A DNA stretch of 64,000 nucleotides, taken from the NCBI GenBank assembly GCA_022496185.1, contig WTXG01000008.1, positions 248,001 to 312,000 of the forward strand. Reading direction: 5' to 3'. The translations under genes and the position numbers were made by a program. Source of the stretch: Multifurca ochricompacta. Lineage: Eukaryota > Basidiomycota > Agaricomycetes > Russulales > Russulaceae. Positions 36,173 to 47,979 of this stretch are shown in pieces (the first letter of the stretch is position 1; every line of letters starts with the position of its first letter). A model generated the notes under the pieces. That model was not told where the DNA came from, did not search any database, and saw only the letters and a list, made by a program, of their open reading frames with translations.

Positions 36173-37543
36173 ATGAACGCGGCATTTCCACCACCACTAT
36201 CTGACTTCACCCCCCCTCTCCCTGAAACGCTCGTTGCAAATCTCGCCGCGCTCAACATCCGCACAGCCCCCGATCTTATTTTCACACCACCTGCTGAGGT
36301 CGCGAGGACGCTCCCTGCGGGTAGTATCACCTTCCTGGAGCTTACCCGCTACATCGCACATGTTACAAGGGTCTTTGCTGGCCCAGCTGTCACCGGTGAT
36401 GAAGTCATCAAGGGGTTAGAAGAGAGCGCGCTCCTGGAGTCTGTGCGCAGTGGGCTTCCCGCTCTTGATGAATTGGTCGCCAACAGTTTTGGCGGTGCGT
36501 CAGGCGGTCGCGTTGTTGAGATCTCGGGGGCCAGTGCCACTGGAAAGACAGTGCGTAGCAGGCACCAACGTCCACAACGACATGCATGAACCAAGAGCCA
36601 TGATCTCAGACACTTGCACTACACATCATCCTCCATCACCTTGACTCGTGCTCAACAGACGCGGCACTCTGGCTCGACTCAACCGGTGACTTTTCACCCA
36701 CACGTCTCACAACTCCCCGCAATGAACCAGTCCGTCTGAGATTCCTGCGTCCGCTTTCTCCGCCCCCCTCCCCCCTCTCTAAAACTCTCGTAGCTGATGT
36801 CTGGCGATCTATGTTTATCTTTAGGCAGCTCACCTAGAGCTTCTTACACGGCTGAACATAGCATCCGCATTCGACACAGCAGCAGCTGTGCGCGCCATCG
36901 AAGCTCTTGACAAGGAAAACAGTACGAACAACGCCCCGCGAAGACGACAATTTCGTATAGTTGTGCTGGACACGTTAACGGTGTTTCTGGGACCACTGTT
37001 GAGTGGACTATCTTCGCAGGGTACGTAAAACGCCTCTTAACAACTGGCCGGGGCCACTTCGCGCGCCCCAGCTGTCAGTGCGGGTGCCAGGCGTCCACTG
37101 ACGGTGTCCTGGCGGGAATTTGTCGCCACTCCGATTGCCTAGGGCATGCAGAGATGACGATGTTTATGCGCCTCCTCCGCGCCACCGCACAGAAGCATGG
37201 GTTATGCATACTCGTGGGTATTTTCATTTCTCTCAAGATTTGCACTAAGCTGATGCTGACAAGAGATGGTGTGTCTAGGTACTTAACGATGCGACGGCGG
37301 CTGGTCATCCCGCTCTCGGGGCACCATTTACATTCATGACCGATGTCACGTTGTGGCTGGCGCGCGCCCAGGGGGATGACCGCGAGCTGCGAACTGTTGA
37401 GGTACTCCGCTCACGCGTATCAGTGCGCAGACGTTTTCTCCTTTTTTGTGCACTTTACAAACGTGCTGATGGTGCCTCGCTGTAAGGCGACCGGTTTGAG
37501 GTGCACTTTTCGGATACGACAGGGAAAGGTACTGGTGTCTTAG
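36173..37543 (+). CDS. RAD51-paralogue, RAD51D-like
   Basis: RecA-fold protein of homologous recombination. The ATG at 36173 (MNAAFPPPL; an in-frame ATG also exists at 36125) starts an N-terminal helical domain (VANLAALNIRTAPDLIF, FLELTRYIAHVTRVF) of the kind seen in RAD51D. The ATPase core follows: IKGLEESALLESVRSGLPALDEL, GGRVVEISGASATGKT with Walker A GASATGKT, then TLALHIILHHL and ALWLDSTGDFSPTRL, then LELLTRLNIASAFD, FRIVVLDTLTVFLGPLLSG (Walker B), MRLLRATAQKHGLCILVLNDAT and FMTDVTLWLARAQG. Five or six introns join in phase. The protein is short (about 300 residues), as in RAD51D and XRCC2. The N-terminal domain favours RAD51D; XRCC2 is the alternative. Confidence 0.75.
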
Positions 37544-37871
37544 ATAAGAACAAATTGCCTTGCTCGTTGATATTATCTTTCTACCCCTTATCACGCACAA
37601 TCATTCTCTCACGCGCATGGATTGTATCCCACGTTCTGCCATCCGCGACTATGGACATCGACTAAAAATATATGTCTGTTGGGAGTTACAACGTCCTCTC
37701 ACAATGCTTTGGTGGGCGTAGGCTCCCGTCATCAATGTTGACTTTGACGGGACGCTCGGGGTGCTATTATCAAAAGCGACGGCCGTTTGTGTTGAAGGTT
37801 GGGATATGGATGGATGGTGTCAAGACTCTAAATCATAAATCATGATAATACATGGCTGAACGGCGTTCTTA
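37544..37871. other. convergent intergenic region
   Basis: About 330 bp between the RAD51D-like stop and the ING-gene stop on the opposite strand. Nothing recognised. Confidence 0.5.
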
Positions 37872-39091
37872 TTATCTCTTCCTCTTCTTCGTGCGTTCTG
37901 GTCCAGAATTATCTACAGAATTACCAGCCACGCCCTTTGAAACACAGTCGGAGCAGTACCACACCTCCGGTAGCGGTGGCTTGAGGTTGACGCATGGAAG
38001 GTGGAACTAATTGTCGATGTCAGGAAAAAAATAAATGACGAGGGTCTTGGTGGGCTTACCCACTGATATGCACAATCTGCATTGTCGCATGCAACCATCT
38101 TGTAAATGTTAGCTTGTGATATAGAAAAAAACAATATAATGCGTTGTTCTCACCTCCCCATAGGACATCTTTTGACAGAAACAGTAGAGAGTCTTGTCTT
38201 CGTTGTCTTCGTCTTCGTCCCCGTTCCCTTCTTCTACGTCGTCTTCGCCTTCGGCGTCTTCATCCGGCCCTGGCTCTGGCGGTAGTTGACGTCCACGCGC
38301 GGGTGAAGCTCGGTGTGACTGCTGTTGAGCAAGTCGCGTACGTTGGGGAAGAATAGGAGCGGCAGTTGGAGCTGGGCTAGGTAGTTTAATGGCAGCCACC
38401 GCTGCCATCCCGGCGACTTTCCTCTCTATGTAGGGCGTGACTGTCAGCTACTAAGGTAGGGAGAGTCAGCAACATACTCTTTGGCGCAGGGACCTGTGTT
38501 GTAGACAAGACGACTGGCGCAGGAGGAACAATTGGTGCGGTCTCAGCAATTGCAAGACGGAGGGTTTCGTTGATCTCCTGCACAGGGTTACGGCTTGTCG
38601 AGACATAAGCGGGTTGACCGGGATCTTCCCCTTGCAATATGAGTACTTTGCGTAGGTCATAATCAAGGCGTGTGCGAGCGCGCTGAATAAGAATCCCGAG
38701 GCGCTCCGCAAGCCTTGTCTTCTCGTGCGCAAGCTTGTCTACTTCTGCATAGCTCTGGTCAATCCTTTGAGGTATTTGCTCATCCTTTGTGCTTAAAGGT
38801 GTGGCGCCACTGCGCAAGGAATGGCGAATGTACCTAGCCGTCTCTTTCGTGATCTCTTGCAAGAGTTCTAGGGTTAAACAATAAGCTTAACCATGACAAA
38901 AGAAGGTAGTTGATTGTACGTGCCTTGCGACTTGGTCTCTTTGTGCTTTATCTCAACAAGGAGGTGTTGGACTTCAGCAGGAAGGTTATCCAGTGCTGAG
39001 TGGAGGTGCATTTCATACCAGCTGATAGAAAATAATCAACAACAAACTTACTATTTATGTAGTCCATAGTGACAGCAGCTGCCTCCTCCAT
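37872..39091 (-). CDS. ING-family PHD-finger protein (Yng2/Pho23-like)
   Basis: Chromatin reader, usually a subunit of histone acetyltransferase or deacetylase complexes, whose PHD finger binds H3K4me3. The ATG at 39091 gives MEEAAAVTMDYINTLDNLPAE, the start of the ING N-terminal coiled coil (EVQHLLVEIKHKETKSQ, ELLQEITKETARYIRHSL, a long helix with KLAHEKTRLAERLGILIQRAR). A basic PAPKKRKVAG segment looks like a nuclear signal, followed by a Pro/acidic linker. The PHD reads LYCFCQKMSYGEMVACDN, CAYQWFHLPCV and LPEVWYCSDC, with all C4HC3 ligands present. It ends KKRKR. Introns join in phase; the second (donor at about 38923) seems to use GC-AG. Which ING paralogue it is cannot be decided from sequence alone. 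Confidence 0.9.
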
Positions 39092-39446
39092 ACTATCTAA
39101 ATATATTGAGAATTGAGAAAATTGGCCTCGGGTAATGGAATCGTACTTGGACAAATGGTTGGAGTGTAGTTTAGGTCGTGAGTCAGTGTGACATGGTATT
39201 GTCACACGTCACACGTCATGACGCTGCCCGTGGGCGTGTCGAACAAAATTATGTATCGTTGCACGAACAGAATAATTGAGTTAACATACACCTCCCCCTC
39301 CTCTCCAACCATCCGAATATTCCGTATAACATTAACAAATTATCCGCGACCAGCGTAGAGTAGCGGTATGTAACTCGAGGCTCAAAAGTCAGAGAAACTA
39401 TCCCCAAGGTGAGCGCGCATCATATTTAGAGTTTATATACTCAAAC

Positions 39447-41286
39447 TTACCGATCAGGCATGATGACAGGAGCGAGTAGACTCCATACGTAAAGAAGCAT
39501 GCAGACCCATGAACTGACGATACGCATCCACATCGCCGTTTCGGAGCGCCCAATGTAGAAGTCGTCACTATTGGCAGAAGGTAACGATGAACCTGGACGA
39601 ATGACATTCCTGGACACGGGTTACACACATTAGCGCGTTGATGCGAGTGAATGAGGATATTCATACCAGTCTGTGAGCAGCATCGCAACATACATTGCGC
39701 CAAGAACAAAGATAATATGGAACCAGGAGTACTGAGGAGGTGTCAGCAGCATTGAAAATGATGGTGTTAAGGCGAGCATACATTGTAGCGAGTGCCAGAG
39801 CGCTCATCATCAAGCGATTCCCTCAAGTCGTCGTCATCGTCATCGTCATCGTCATCATTAAGCGCAGACGCCGGAATAGCCCTGTAAGTGGGTGTTTGCA
39901 TCAACTCCATGGAGGAACATGATATACATACCCGGCTTCCACGGCGGCGAGGAGCGCTTGATATCGCGGTGTCTCCGTGCGGCTCGGCTGGTTGCTCACA
40001 ATACTGACCTCATGACCGTTACGGTCGTCGGAAAGATGTATCTCTCCATGGCGCTTCTTACCCACCAATGCACGGCTCTGCGTTGCAGCGCGTGTGGTGG
40101 AATAAGCAATGGCAAGGAACGTGAGCGCAGCACCGAGGACAAGGACAGAGGTGCGTGTACCGCTCGCCGCGCCCGATCGGAAGGGATTGCACGTTTCGTG
40201 GGTGTGATTGCCAACTGCGGACATGACGAGATATGTGCAATAGACGGCAACCATCCCACTCTGCGCGAGCCCTGAGCGAGGGTTGTGCTCTTGTACCGTG
40301 GGGTGGATGCAGACTATGGATATGATAATGGTGAGGGCAAGATTGAACGATATGAAAAAGCGGTTCAACGAGCAACCAGAGCTAGTGAAGTACGCGTAGA
40401 GGACGCCAGTCATGGCAAAGGTTGCCAAGTACATGCTTGCGGTGGAACCGATGAGGATCCATTGCCAAAGGTTGGAGTTGTTGGAATTCTCCCAGTTCTC
40501 GAGACAAGTTTCCGACCAGGAGTGGGCGAAGTCTACCAAAAGAACCAAGCCAAGAAGGATGAAGAGGGTGGCGCCAATGAGAGAGACGTAATTTCCCCAA
40601 AATACAAAGAAGTCATTCGGGATGAAGAAAGACATGATAATGAAGACAAGCCAGAGCAGGACCTTCGGGCCCCACCAACTAGCGTGACGTGAACGAGGGG
40701 CACCCATAGCCAACCGCAGCACTCACCCATTTTGAATGGCCGCACGCTTGTCACGAGTATCCCGAACACCAATGAGGGAAATGCTAAGAATGATATGAAA
40801 TAGGGAAAGCGCGAAGCAGACCCGGTGAACCTATTTACAGTCAATCCAGAAAAGACAAGAGTGGAGGGATAACACTCACTGCAAGAACACCATAGCATTT
40901 CCCACCCTCACAGTCCATTTTAATATAATCATAACTCCATTTTTCAATGAGTTGGATCATGAATGGGGTCTTCATGAGCCACGCAAGCATCGAATTCAGT
41001 GCGAATATTATCTGTCATTGGGAGTGAGCGAAGTCGAAAATGGGATACGACCACAGGAACGCACGGCGAAGCCTATGCGGGTAGCCATGGAGGAGTTGCA
41101 GTTGCAAGACTTGACGAACATAGAAGCTATAGTTTCAAAAGGAGTCAGAGGCCAGAAGCTAGTTATAATGAGGTTCGACATGTACAGACCTGCGGTGGAT
41201 GTGAAGCAAAACGCAAGGCCGGCCAGACAGGAGGATCCGACCGTGCCCAACACGCCAGTAATCGGTAAAGAGAGTAAAAGACCCAT
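39447..41286 (-). CDS. TMS1: serinc/TMS1-family membrane protein
   Basis: Polytopic membrane protein of the serine incorporator (TDE1/TMS1) family; the human members act in lipid handling, while the fungal role is poorly known. The ATG at 41286 gives MGLLLSLPITGVLGTVGSSC and the Cys-rich N-terminus typical of the family (SCNCNSSMATRIGFA). Following blocks are ALNSMLAWLMKT, KMDCEGGKCYGV, LSISLIGVRDTRDKRAAIQNG, WWGPKVLLWLVFIIMSFFIPN, WGNYVSLIGATLFILLGLVLLVDFAHSW, CIHPTVQE, SGMVAVYCTYLVMSAV, SWFHIIFVLGAMYVAMLLTDW and SSWVCMLLYVWSLLAPVIMPDR, giving about ten membrane spans. A run of nine Asp is coded by a GTC/ATC-rich repeat at about 39832-39858 in the cytosolic loop. It ends at a stop at 39447. 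All joins read are in phase. Confidence 0.92.
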
Positions 41287-41474
41287 CTGCCTTTCAAATG
41301 GTCAGGCAGTTAGGAGGATTGCTCGTCGTTTAGTTTATGAGTTGTGAAAGAGAGTTGTGGATTGTGCAAAGCTGGAGCGGGATTACCCTTCTGTTGCCCT
41401 GCCCTGCCCTGCCTGCCAGTGGCCAATGCCACCAGCATCCGTGGCGCGGCTTAACTTATTTTCCCACGCTTTCC
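41287..41474. promoter_or_regulatory. divergent promoter, serinc / DapA-like
   Basis: 188 bp between two outward start codons. It contains a CCTGCCCTGCCCTGCC repeat at about 41396-41412. No factor site is called. Confidence 0.35.
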
Positions 41475-42568
41475 ATGTCTAAACCCCCGCCTCCGGGAAT
41501 CTATGTCCCTGCAGTTCTCTTTTTCGACGAGAACGAGGAGTTAGACGAAGAGGCCATCGAAAAGCACGTACTTCGCCTAGCCCAGGTGCTCATAATTGAG
41601 ATTTTATCCACCTTGCCTCTAACATCTTCTTAAACGCTGTTTGCAGGGATCAGTCACTGGGATCCTTGTCCAGGGGTCAAATGGTGAAGCGCAACATCTC
41701 TCACACGATGAGCGCAAACGTGCGATCCGTCTCACTCGAGACACCCTCGATTCCCATGGATTCAAACACGTCCTGGTCATCGCGGGAACTGGCACCCAAT
41801 CTGCGCGTGAGACCAAGCAACTCAACATTGATGCAAAAGAGGCGGGTGCCTCATATGCTCTCGTCTTGACACCGTCTACTTGGAGACCGGCGATGACTAA
41901 AGAAGTCATCCTGCGCTTCCATCGTGAAGTTCGGACTCTTTCATCGAGTGATGCCTCAACACGACTCACGCGTCCTGCCGCTGTAGGTAGCAGATGTGTC
42001 GCCGATTCCGACTTTGGTATACAATTTTCCTACGGTAACCGCTGGGCTCGATCTAGACTCGGATACGCTTGCTGAACTCGGTGAACATCCTAACATCGTC
42101 GGCACGAAACTCTCATGCGGGCATCTAGGAAAGCTCACGCGCCTCGTCACCTCCCTCCCCGCCAATTCGTTCGCAACCTTCATCGGACGTTCCGACAGCT
42201 TCCTCCCAGCCCTTGCCGTGTCTGGAGCAGGGGGCATAATGGCCCTCGTGAATGTAGTACCGCGGGCGCATCGTGCTTTATTGGACGCATGGCACAACGG
42301 CCTCACCGAAGATGCTCGAAAAATTCAGGGTATGCTTGCACACGGTGATGCAATAGCCAGCAAGTATGGAGGGATAAGTTTTATCAAGGCGCTTATCGCG
42401 CACGAGTTTGGCTATGGCGGACCAACCGTGCGCAGTCCCTTGGCGACAGCCTCAATAGAGAAACTCTCGGGCGCAGATAAAGCACTTCTCAAAGAACTGA
42501 TCGTCTTTGAACAATCATTGTCGGAGTCGGGGCACACCCCAAATGAGTGGGTTGATGCTACCGCATAG
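41475..42568 (+). CDS. dihydrodipicolinate-synthase-family lyase
   Basis: TIM-barrel Schiff-base aldolase/lyase of the DapA family; fungal members include 4-hydroxy-2-oxoglutarate aldolase-like and sugar-acid enzymes. It is not a lysine-biosynthesis enzyme in fungi, which use the aminoadipate route. Three exons: MSKPPPPGIYVPAVLFFDENEE, then GSVTGILVQGSNGEAQHLSHDER with the GSNGE phosphate/carboxylate loop, VLVIAGTGTQSARETKQL, then IPTLVYNFP with the conserved Tyr, NIVGTKLSCG with the Schiff-base Lys, FIGRSDSFLPALAVSGAGGIMALVNV and FGYGGPTVRSPL. Both introns (donors at about 41589 and 41929) join in phase. The protein is about 315 residues, normal for the family. Exact substrate unknown. Confidence 0.88.
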
Positions 42569-42683
42569 GTGAAGGCGATATAGAGAGTACAATCATGTTG
42601 TATTTATTTTCTTCGGAAAACACACCCCAAGACGTATTCGAAATCAAAATCAAGCCAATATTCGAAAGTAGTACACGGATGTC

Positions 42684-44706
42684 TTACACGCGGCCATAGA
42701 CGCGAGAGCGTTGCCTAGGTCTAAACTTCTTTGTCTCCTTTGTCGCTTCAGCCATTCCGATCCGTGATGAGGCGCAGGCTCCGCTGTCTTGCCAGGCGCC
42801 AGAGGTGCCTGCTATGGCCTTAGCTTAGGCAGGCCGATGACATATAGAATGAATTACCTCCTGGGATTTCCCCATAGTTCCACCATTTAGCGGTCCATAG
42901 GTGCCCGCTAGGAGCATAGTGAAGCTTGGCATACGTAGAACCAGGGCGATCACTTACCCATAGGTCGCCTGATTTCCCCCTACGTACTAAGGAGTTGGTC
43001 AGTTCGATGACCGGTGCCAGCATGTAATGTATGTCTGAGCTCACTGCAACATTATTGACCCAAGGCGCCACGGTACCGCAACTTCCGCCAGTTGGAGACG
43101 GAGACGGAGTAGACGAACTAGCGGTTGTCGTGGTATGCGACGTAGACGAAGCAGGCGGGCTAGTCGCAGGGACGGATGTGCCACCATTTGACAACGCGCT
43201 CTTAATAGAGGCAGCAAAATTCCCGTTCGCTGTATGCGGACGGGATGAATCCTGGATCTTGCTATGATGAAAGCAAGAAGGGCATCGCACCATACGCCTG
43301 GGAGGCATCCCACAGCATGACACCACCAAAGGACGAGTATTGGCTACGGGTCTGAAGTGCATAGGTCGCAAGAGTACTTGCGCTGACATAACCTGATCCT
43401 GCAGCCAGAGAGGCAGCCGGTGCACCGATGTAGACTTTTACATTCTTGTTTGGCGACACGGTCTTCGCCCAGTTGTCCCTATTTCTGGTCAGCTGATGAG
43501 AGAGAAAAGTAAAACATTTACTACCATTGGGCAAAGTTCCATGACTAAAAAAAACCGACAGATTAAAAGACGTAGGCTGCAGCAATATTAGATGCTCACA
43601 TTGGGGTCATTGAATGCCTGAAGACCGCAGTAATTGTTATCTAATTGAGGTAAGCTACGCGTTCCTAGGCACGCATTGCGAAGGTCTCACAGAATTGGAC
43701 ATAGACAGCATCGAACCCAACGGCGTTTATCACAGAGCCGAGGTAGGCATCGGGGAAAGGGCACTGTGGCGCGCCAGTGATGTAATACCTACGGTGGAAC
43801 GGTTAGAGAAGAAGTTAATTACGTGCAAGAAACGAAACCTGCTTTTTGCTTGCCCCACTAGCATGCGATCTAATTTGAGTGACGAAAGCCGACCAGTGAG
43901 ATGGGGAGCCCCCTTCCAAATCCAAATCAACACTACGGAAATTTCAGGTCCGTGTTGATATCCCAATGACGAAATCATTTTTTACCCATCAAGGACCGCG
44001 CTGCCGAATGGACGCGTGCTGCTCGAGCCGCCGAGAAAAACATTCCAGATAGTGTCTGCGAACTGCTGCGCCTGAGCATCGGATGTGAAGCTCACAGCGC
44101 CAGTTGCACCACCGATGCTAATGGTCACAATTTTTCCTTTCGCCTGGCACGCTTGAATGTCGGACGCGAGGAATGAGCAGTTGGGCAAGTCCGTTCCCGG
44201 AAATACCGAGTCGTCGTTGACATTACAAATCTGGGGATATATTAGTGCGAGAGAGACAAGGAGCAGGACGAATTCCTAACATTCGCGAGATTTATTGAAG
44301 GTAACCCTCCGGTGTCAAATGCTACATCCAAGAAGGCCAGGGGAAACGCGTCTATGCTGTTATCCTGGGTGAAACGATAAGGGAAAGTACGATTACAAGT
44401 GAGCACGTCATACCTGACAATAAAATGAGAGGGTCTTCTGCCAATTAGCCGTATCGCTAGTATGGGTAGCCCCATATGAGTTTTGGCCCCAGTACCTGCA
44501 TTCAATTGTCCAAGTCAGCCATTAAACTTGACGAGGGAGAGCACTGGGCCTCTTACACTGCAACCTTTTTAATTAATATGGTTAGAATGAAGACAATCTA
44601 CTTTTGCGAAAAAAGGGCGTACATTGTCATTGCGTGTGTTATCGAACCCGAGGACGAGTGGAAAGAGAGAAGCCAGGATAAGAGCCAAATGTGTTGTGAG
44701 TTTCAT
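42684..44706 (-). CDS. class III endochitinase, GH18 with chitin-binding module
   Basis: Secreted chitinase. The ATG at 44706 starts a signal peptide ([20 protein letters not shown]). After FDNTRNDN an 8-base microexon (44557-44564) supplies VAV and leads to [14 protein letters not shown]. Then come [53 protein letters not shown], the catalytic [10 protein letters not shown] (DxxDxDxE complete), [40 protein letters not shown] and [13 protein letters not shown] Ser/Thr/Pro linker of about 40 residues and a CBM5/12-type module ([42 protein letters not shown]) follow. I placed the end at 42684 after one more intron; a shorter end at 42833 is possible. The join before [10 protein letters not shown] (about 43840-43790) does not match in phase and may reflect a wrong A count in AAAAA near 43840. 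Confidence 0.88.
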
Positions 44707-46420
44707 GAGAGCAGATATCTGATAAGGCGAGGGAATGCGGGAGCTCAAAGCAGGCAGCAGCGAGCAGCCTGATGTTTAGGCATGCTCCTCCCCCTTTTAT
44801 GTGAGTAAAAATCCGATAAAACGCCTAAACCTGAGGGCATGCCACCAGAAAATATACCCCAACAAGTAGGGAGCATGTGTAACACCTGGTCAGCACTGAC
44901 GTACGGGGCAGACAGTTAATGGGGCGAGTAGGCTCTTCGTCTGGGTACTGGCCAGAGGCCGACATGATCATGCGCAAGGTTTTTGGAACAACGTGGATCC
45001 ATTCTACGATATCCATGCTGAGAGTCACTCCCTGTGAACAAAAAAGGTCCTCTTCCACACGCCAGCGAGCATCGTGGACGAAGTCAGGAGGGGAACCGCG
45101 TGGCGCGCACGTCAGAAGCTTGGTATCACGATAGCACCGGAAAGCAAGCATGAGACGCAAAGAATCGCGTTACGAGCAAGTACACTGAAATAAACGCTTG
45201 ACAAGGGTGGCACGGGATGACTTGGACGTCTGCCCACCATTCCCTGCGCATTCGGATTGTCAGGTCGAGGCTAGGTAGTGTGTAAATTGATTTATCTTCA
45301 GTATCTTATCACGGGTCCCTGACTTCGCGAAGGCTAGTCTGTCGTATCAGAAGTGCCACGCAGGCAAAGGATAGCGAGACACTAATCAAGTTGGCTCGAC
45401 CTTGTTGATAAAGGGACTGGGATATGGTTGATAGTTTCGGTCCGGTTACCGTGTGAGCCAGAGGAGTCAGTCATTGGGCTCCCGGTCCGATGCACCCACG
45501 GCGAATGAACTCCTGACTTGAAAGGGAAAGACAAAAGAGGTTGGTACGAATGCATTTTGTTGGCCATTATCTACACTACCCAATATGCTAATGAACAGCA
45601 GATTACCAAAGAGGATTGCCGAGCTTTAGTAGCAAGAGAGTTCAAGAGAAGAAGCCTTGTTGTCCACGCGCAAAGTCAGTTGACTGAATCATAAGAGCAC
45701 ATAGTTATCCGTATCCGTTGACGCAACCAGCCTCCTGGCTGATATGCATTATTATTGGCCTGGAAAGCAACCCCTACACCGTGCCCATCGAGGCTGAGCG
45801 TTAATTCTAGACACGGCCCTGTCTTGACTCGTGGAACAAATTAAAGGCCGCAAGTCGATGCCTTGCTCACTGCCTCGGTATGAAGCGTGCTGTCTATATT
45901 TCCGAACGAGAAGATACTCACCATGACTACGTAGAGAATCTGACCTCGAGGAAATAGTGCAAGGCACTAAAGAGCGTGATCAGCTGTGGAGTTGATGGGA
46001 TTGGCATCTGGCTGTGAGGTGTGTGTTATGCAACTCCTGCTACGAGCCTTTCAGGACAACATGTTGCGCTACGAAATTTCCTAAGGCCAAGTACGGGTAC
46101 AGCACGACCAAGAGATGTTCCGTTGACCGCGTGATCCATGCACGGACACCAGTGGAAACAAGCCACGTTGCGGGCAGAAACGGCCCGGGGCATGGGCATG
46201 ATGACTTCCTGTGCGTACGATGGATAGATGGATATGCAACAAGGAATCATATCCTCGCGTGCTCACCATAAATTTGTTGCAACGAAATGTAATACACACT
46301 GTATAGCTTGCGCCAGAGCAGGAAACGCATAACATCGGGTATTTCGTCTAAAAATATAATTTATCCATTTAGCGACGCATCGCGTGTACAATCAAGTTGA
46401 GTAATTATAATATACTGAGC
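44707..46420. other. intergenic, no gene seen
   Basis: About 1.7 kb upstream of the chitinase and downstream of the IRC21-like gene. Several short open frames overlap on opposite strands; none shows a family motif, consistent splicing or a good start. It may hold old degraded sequence. Confidence 0.45.
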
Positions 46421-47212
46421 CTAAGATGATGATGGTTCCGGGACCAAAAATCCGACCAAACAGGCATCTAGCATGAAATCTACATTTACCCACGCATGCG
46501 TGAGTGCTAAATAGGGTTAGTACTAACGATATGACCCAGCATATAATCACATACCAAAAAGCTTCGTCCCGTCACGCCCTGCAACACGCATGAGTTCCTT
46601 CTCCCCGCCGGGATGAAAAGCCAGGTACGGCGTGATGTTGTAAACTTTGCCGCTGAACGCAGCCCATGCGTCATCACGCTTGTTGTGCATGCGTAGCACT
46701 GACGGCGGTATACGTGAAAGGGTCGTGACCGCACCCTATGACGGTTACATACGCCGAGGATCGACAATCAGACATGAGGGACATACCCGCAGGTCTGTGC
46801 CAGAGGTCTTCAGCGCTGCCCAGTCCAGCGGACTGTGACCAGGGGCGAGCACTACCTTCTCGCGCTTCTTAGATTTAGCTAATTGCGCCGGTGGCCTCGT
46901 AGTAGTGGGGGGTGGCATCAAAGAGGCTGAAGATGGGGCGGGTGGGCCAGGTATTCGAGGAACAGGCAGTGGAGGCGGCAGCATGAGAGTAGATGGTGGT
47001 ATTAGTTGCAACGAAGATGCAGCTGGTGGCGAGGAGACACGTTGAGCGCTGTGGATGGCAGGGAAGGCAGGAGGAGAATCATCATCATCCGCATTCTGAA
47101 CGGATAGGGTAGGAGTCGTCGGGGTTGTTGGCGATTCTTCTTCTCCTGCATCCTCAAAGCTAATTTGCTGCACTGAAAGTGTGGGCAACCATGAGCGAAG
47201 GTAAGAGGTCAT
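46421..47212 (-). CDS. cytochrome b5-domain protein, IRC21-like
   Basis: Heme-binding b5-fold protein. Three exons from the ATG at 47212. The N-terminal ~120 residues are disordered, Pro/Thr-rich (LPPPLPVPRIPGPPAP). Then LAPGHSPLDWAALKTSGTDLR leads into the b5 domain: TLSRIPPSVLRMHNKRDDAW, AFSGKVYNITPYLAFHPGGEKE with the first heme-ligand His in HPGG, LMRVAGRDGTKLF, and the second ligand region LTHAWVNVDFMLDACLVGFLV. Both introns join in phase. This layout (disordered N-terminus, DWAxL linker, single b5 domain with LTHAWVN) matches yeast Irc21 and related reductase-type proteins. No reductase domain is attached. Confidence 0.85.
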
Positions 47213-47979
47213 CGAAAGGTAAATGTGAACACTCGTCGTCCCGAGTCAATCTAATGACAACCGAAACCGAAGAGGCCTTATATAAACCCCGCGCTTGTCA
47301 GCTTGTCAGCTTTCTTGAAGGTGTCAGTGAAGGTAAGGTAAGATATGTATAGCATTGGCAATGCAATGCAGCATGCTTTCTGTTATGTAATCGCATACTG
47401 TGCATCCAGCATACCCAACACATCCCGCTCTGAAATCATATCTTGAGAAGAATTATCTACTGACATTCGTCCAGTACATCATACAATGGAGAACAGAGGC
47501 AAACAAGAGCATAAGAGAAGGAAGGGATGGAAAGCCAAGACTTTCTATATGAACACCACTCATTCTCATAAAGGCTCCACTAAATCAATCACACTACAGA
47601 ACAGAACAAAAACTAACCAACACGCACATCGTACAAAAGAAATAAAAAAAAAAACGGAGGAAAAAAACATTTCAAGATGGCAAGTCATGAGAGGGAAGGG
47701 AAGGCCGGAGAGTCAGGTCGACAGAAGCTACAGGAACTCTGGGCGCATAAATAGCAATCGCATCAGATAGACGGCCACCACAAAGGCAACGATAGAGGTG
47801 GCGACCAGTAACGCGGTTGGTTCAGAATACAAAGCTGCTCCAATGAGAGTGTTACAATCAAAAGGGTCCGTCCATGTCCGTGACGTGGTAGATACGACAA
47901 TTGCAGATCGTGACGAGAGTCATGAAACCGGATGACATGGGCGTTGCGAGTTTACGGATAAATACAGATCAGGACAGGT
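47213..47979. other. intergenic, no gene seen
   Basis: Between the IRC21-like start and the 3' end of the Whi5-like gene, both on the minus strand. The A-rich plus-strand frame at 47486-47770 has a low-complexity composition and no family resemblance; it is more likely a promoter or UTR. Confidence 0.45.

Noticed and set aside
40952..41347. Plus-strand frame antisense to the serinc N-terminus
   Set aside because: The minus-strand reading matches the serinc family across several exons; the plus frame matches nothing.
44825..46335. Several 60-110 codon frames between chitinase and IRC21-like gene
   Set aside because: They overlap on opposite strands, have no shared logic of exons and no domain signals.
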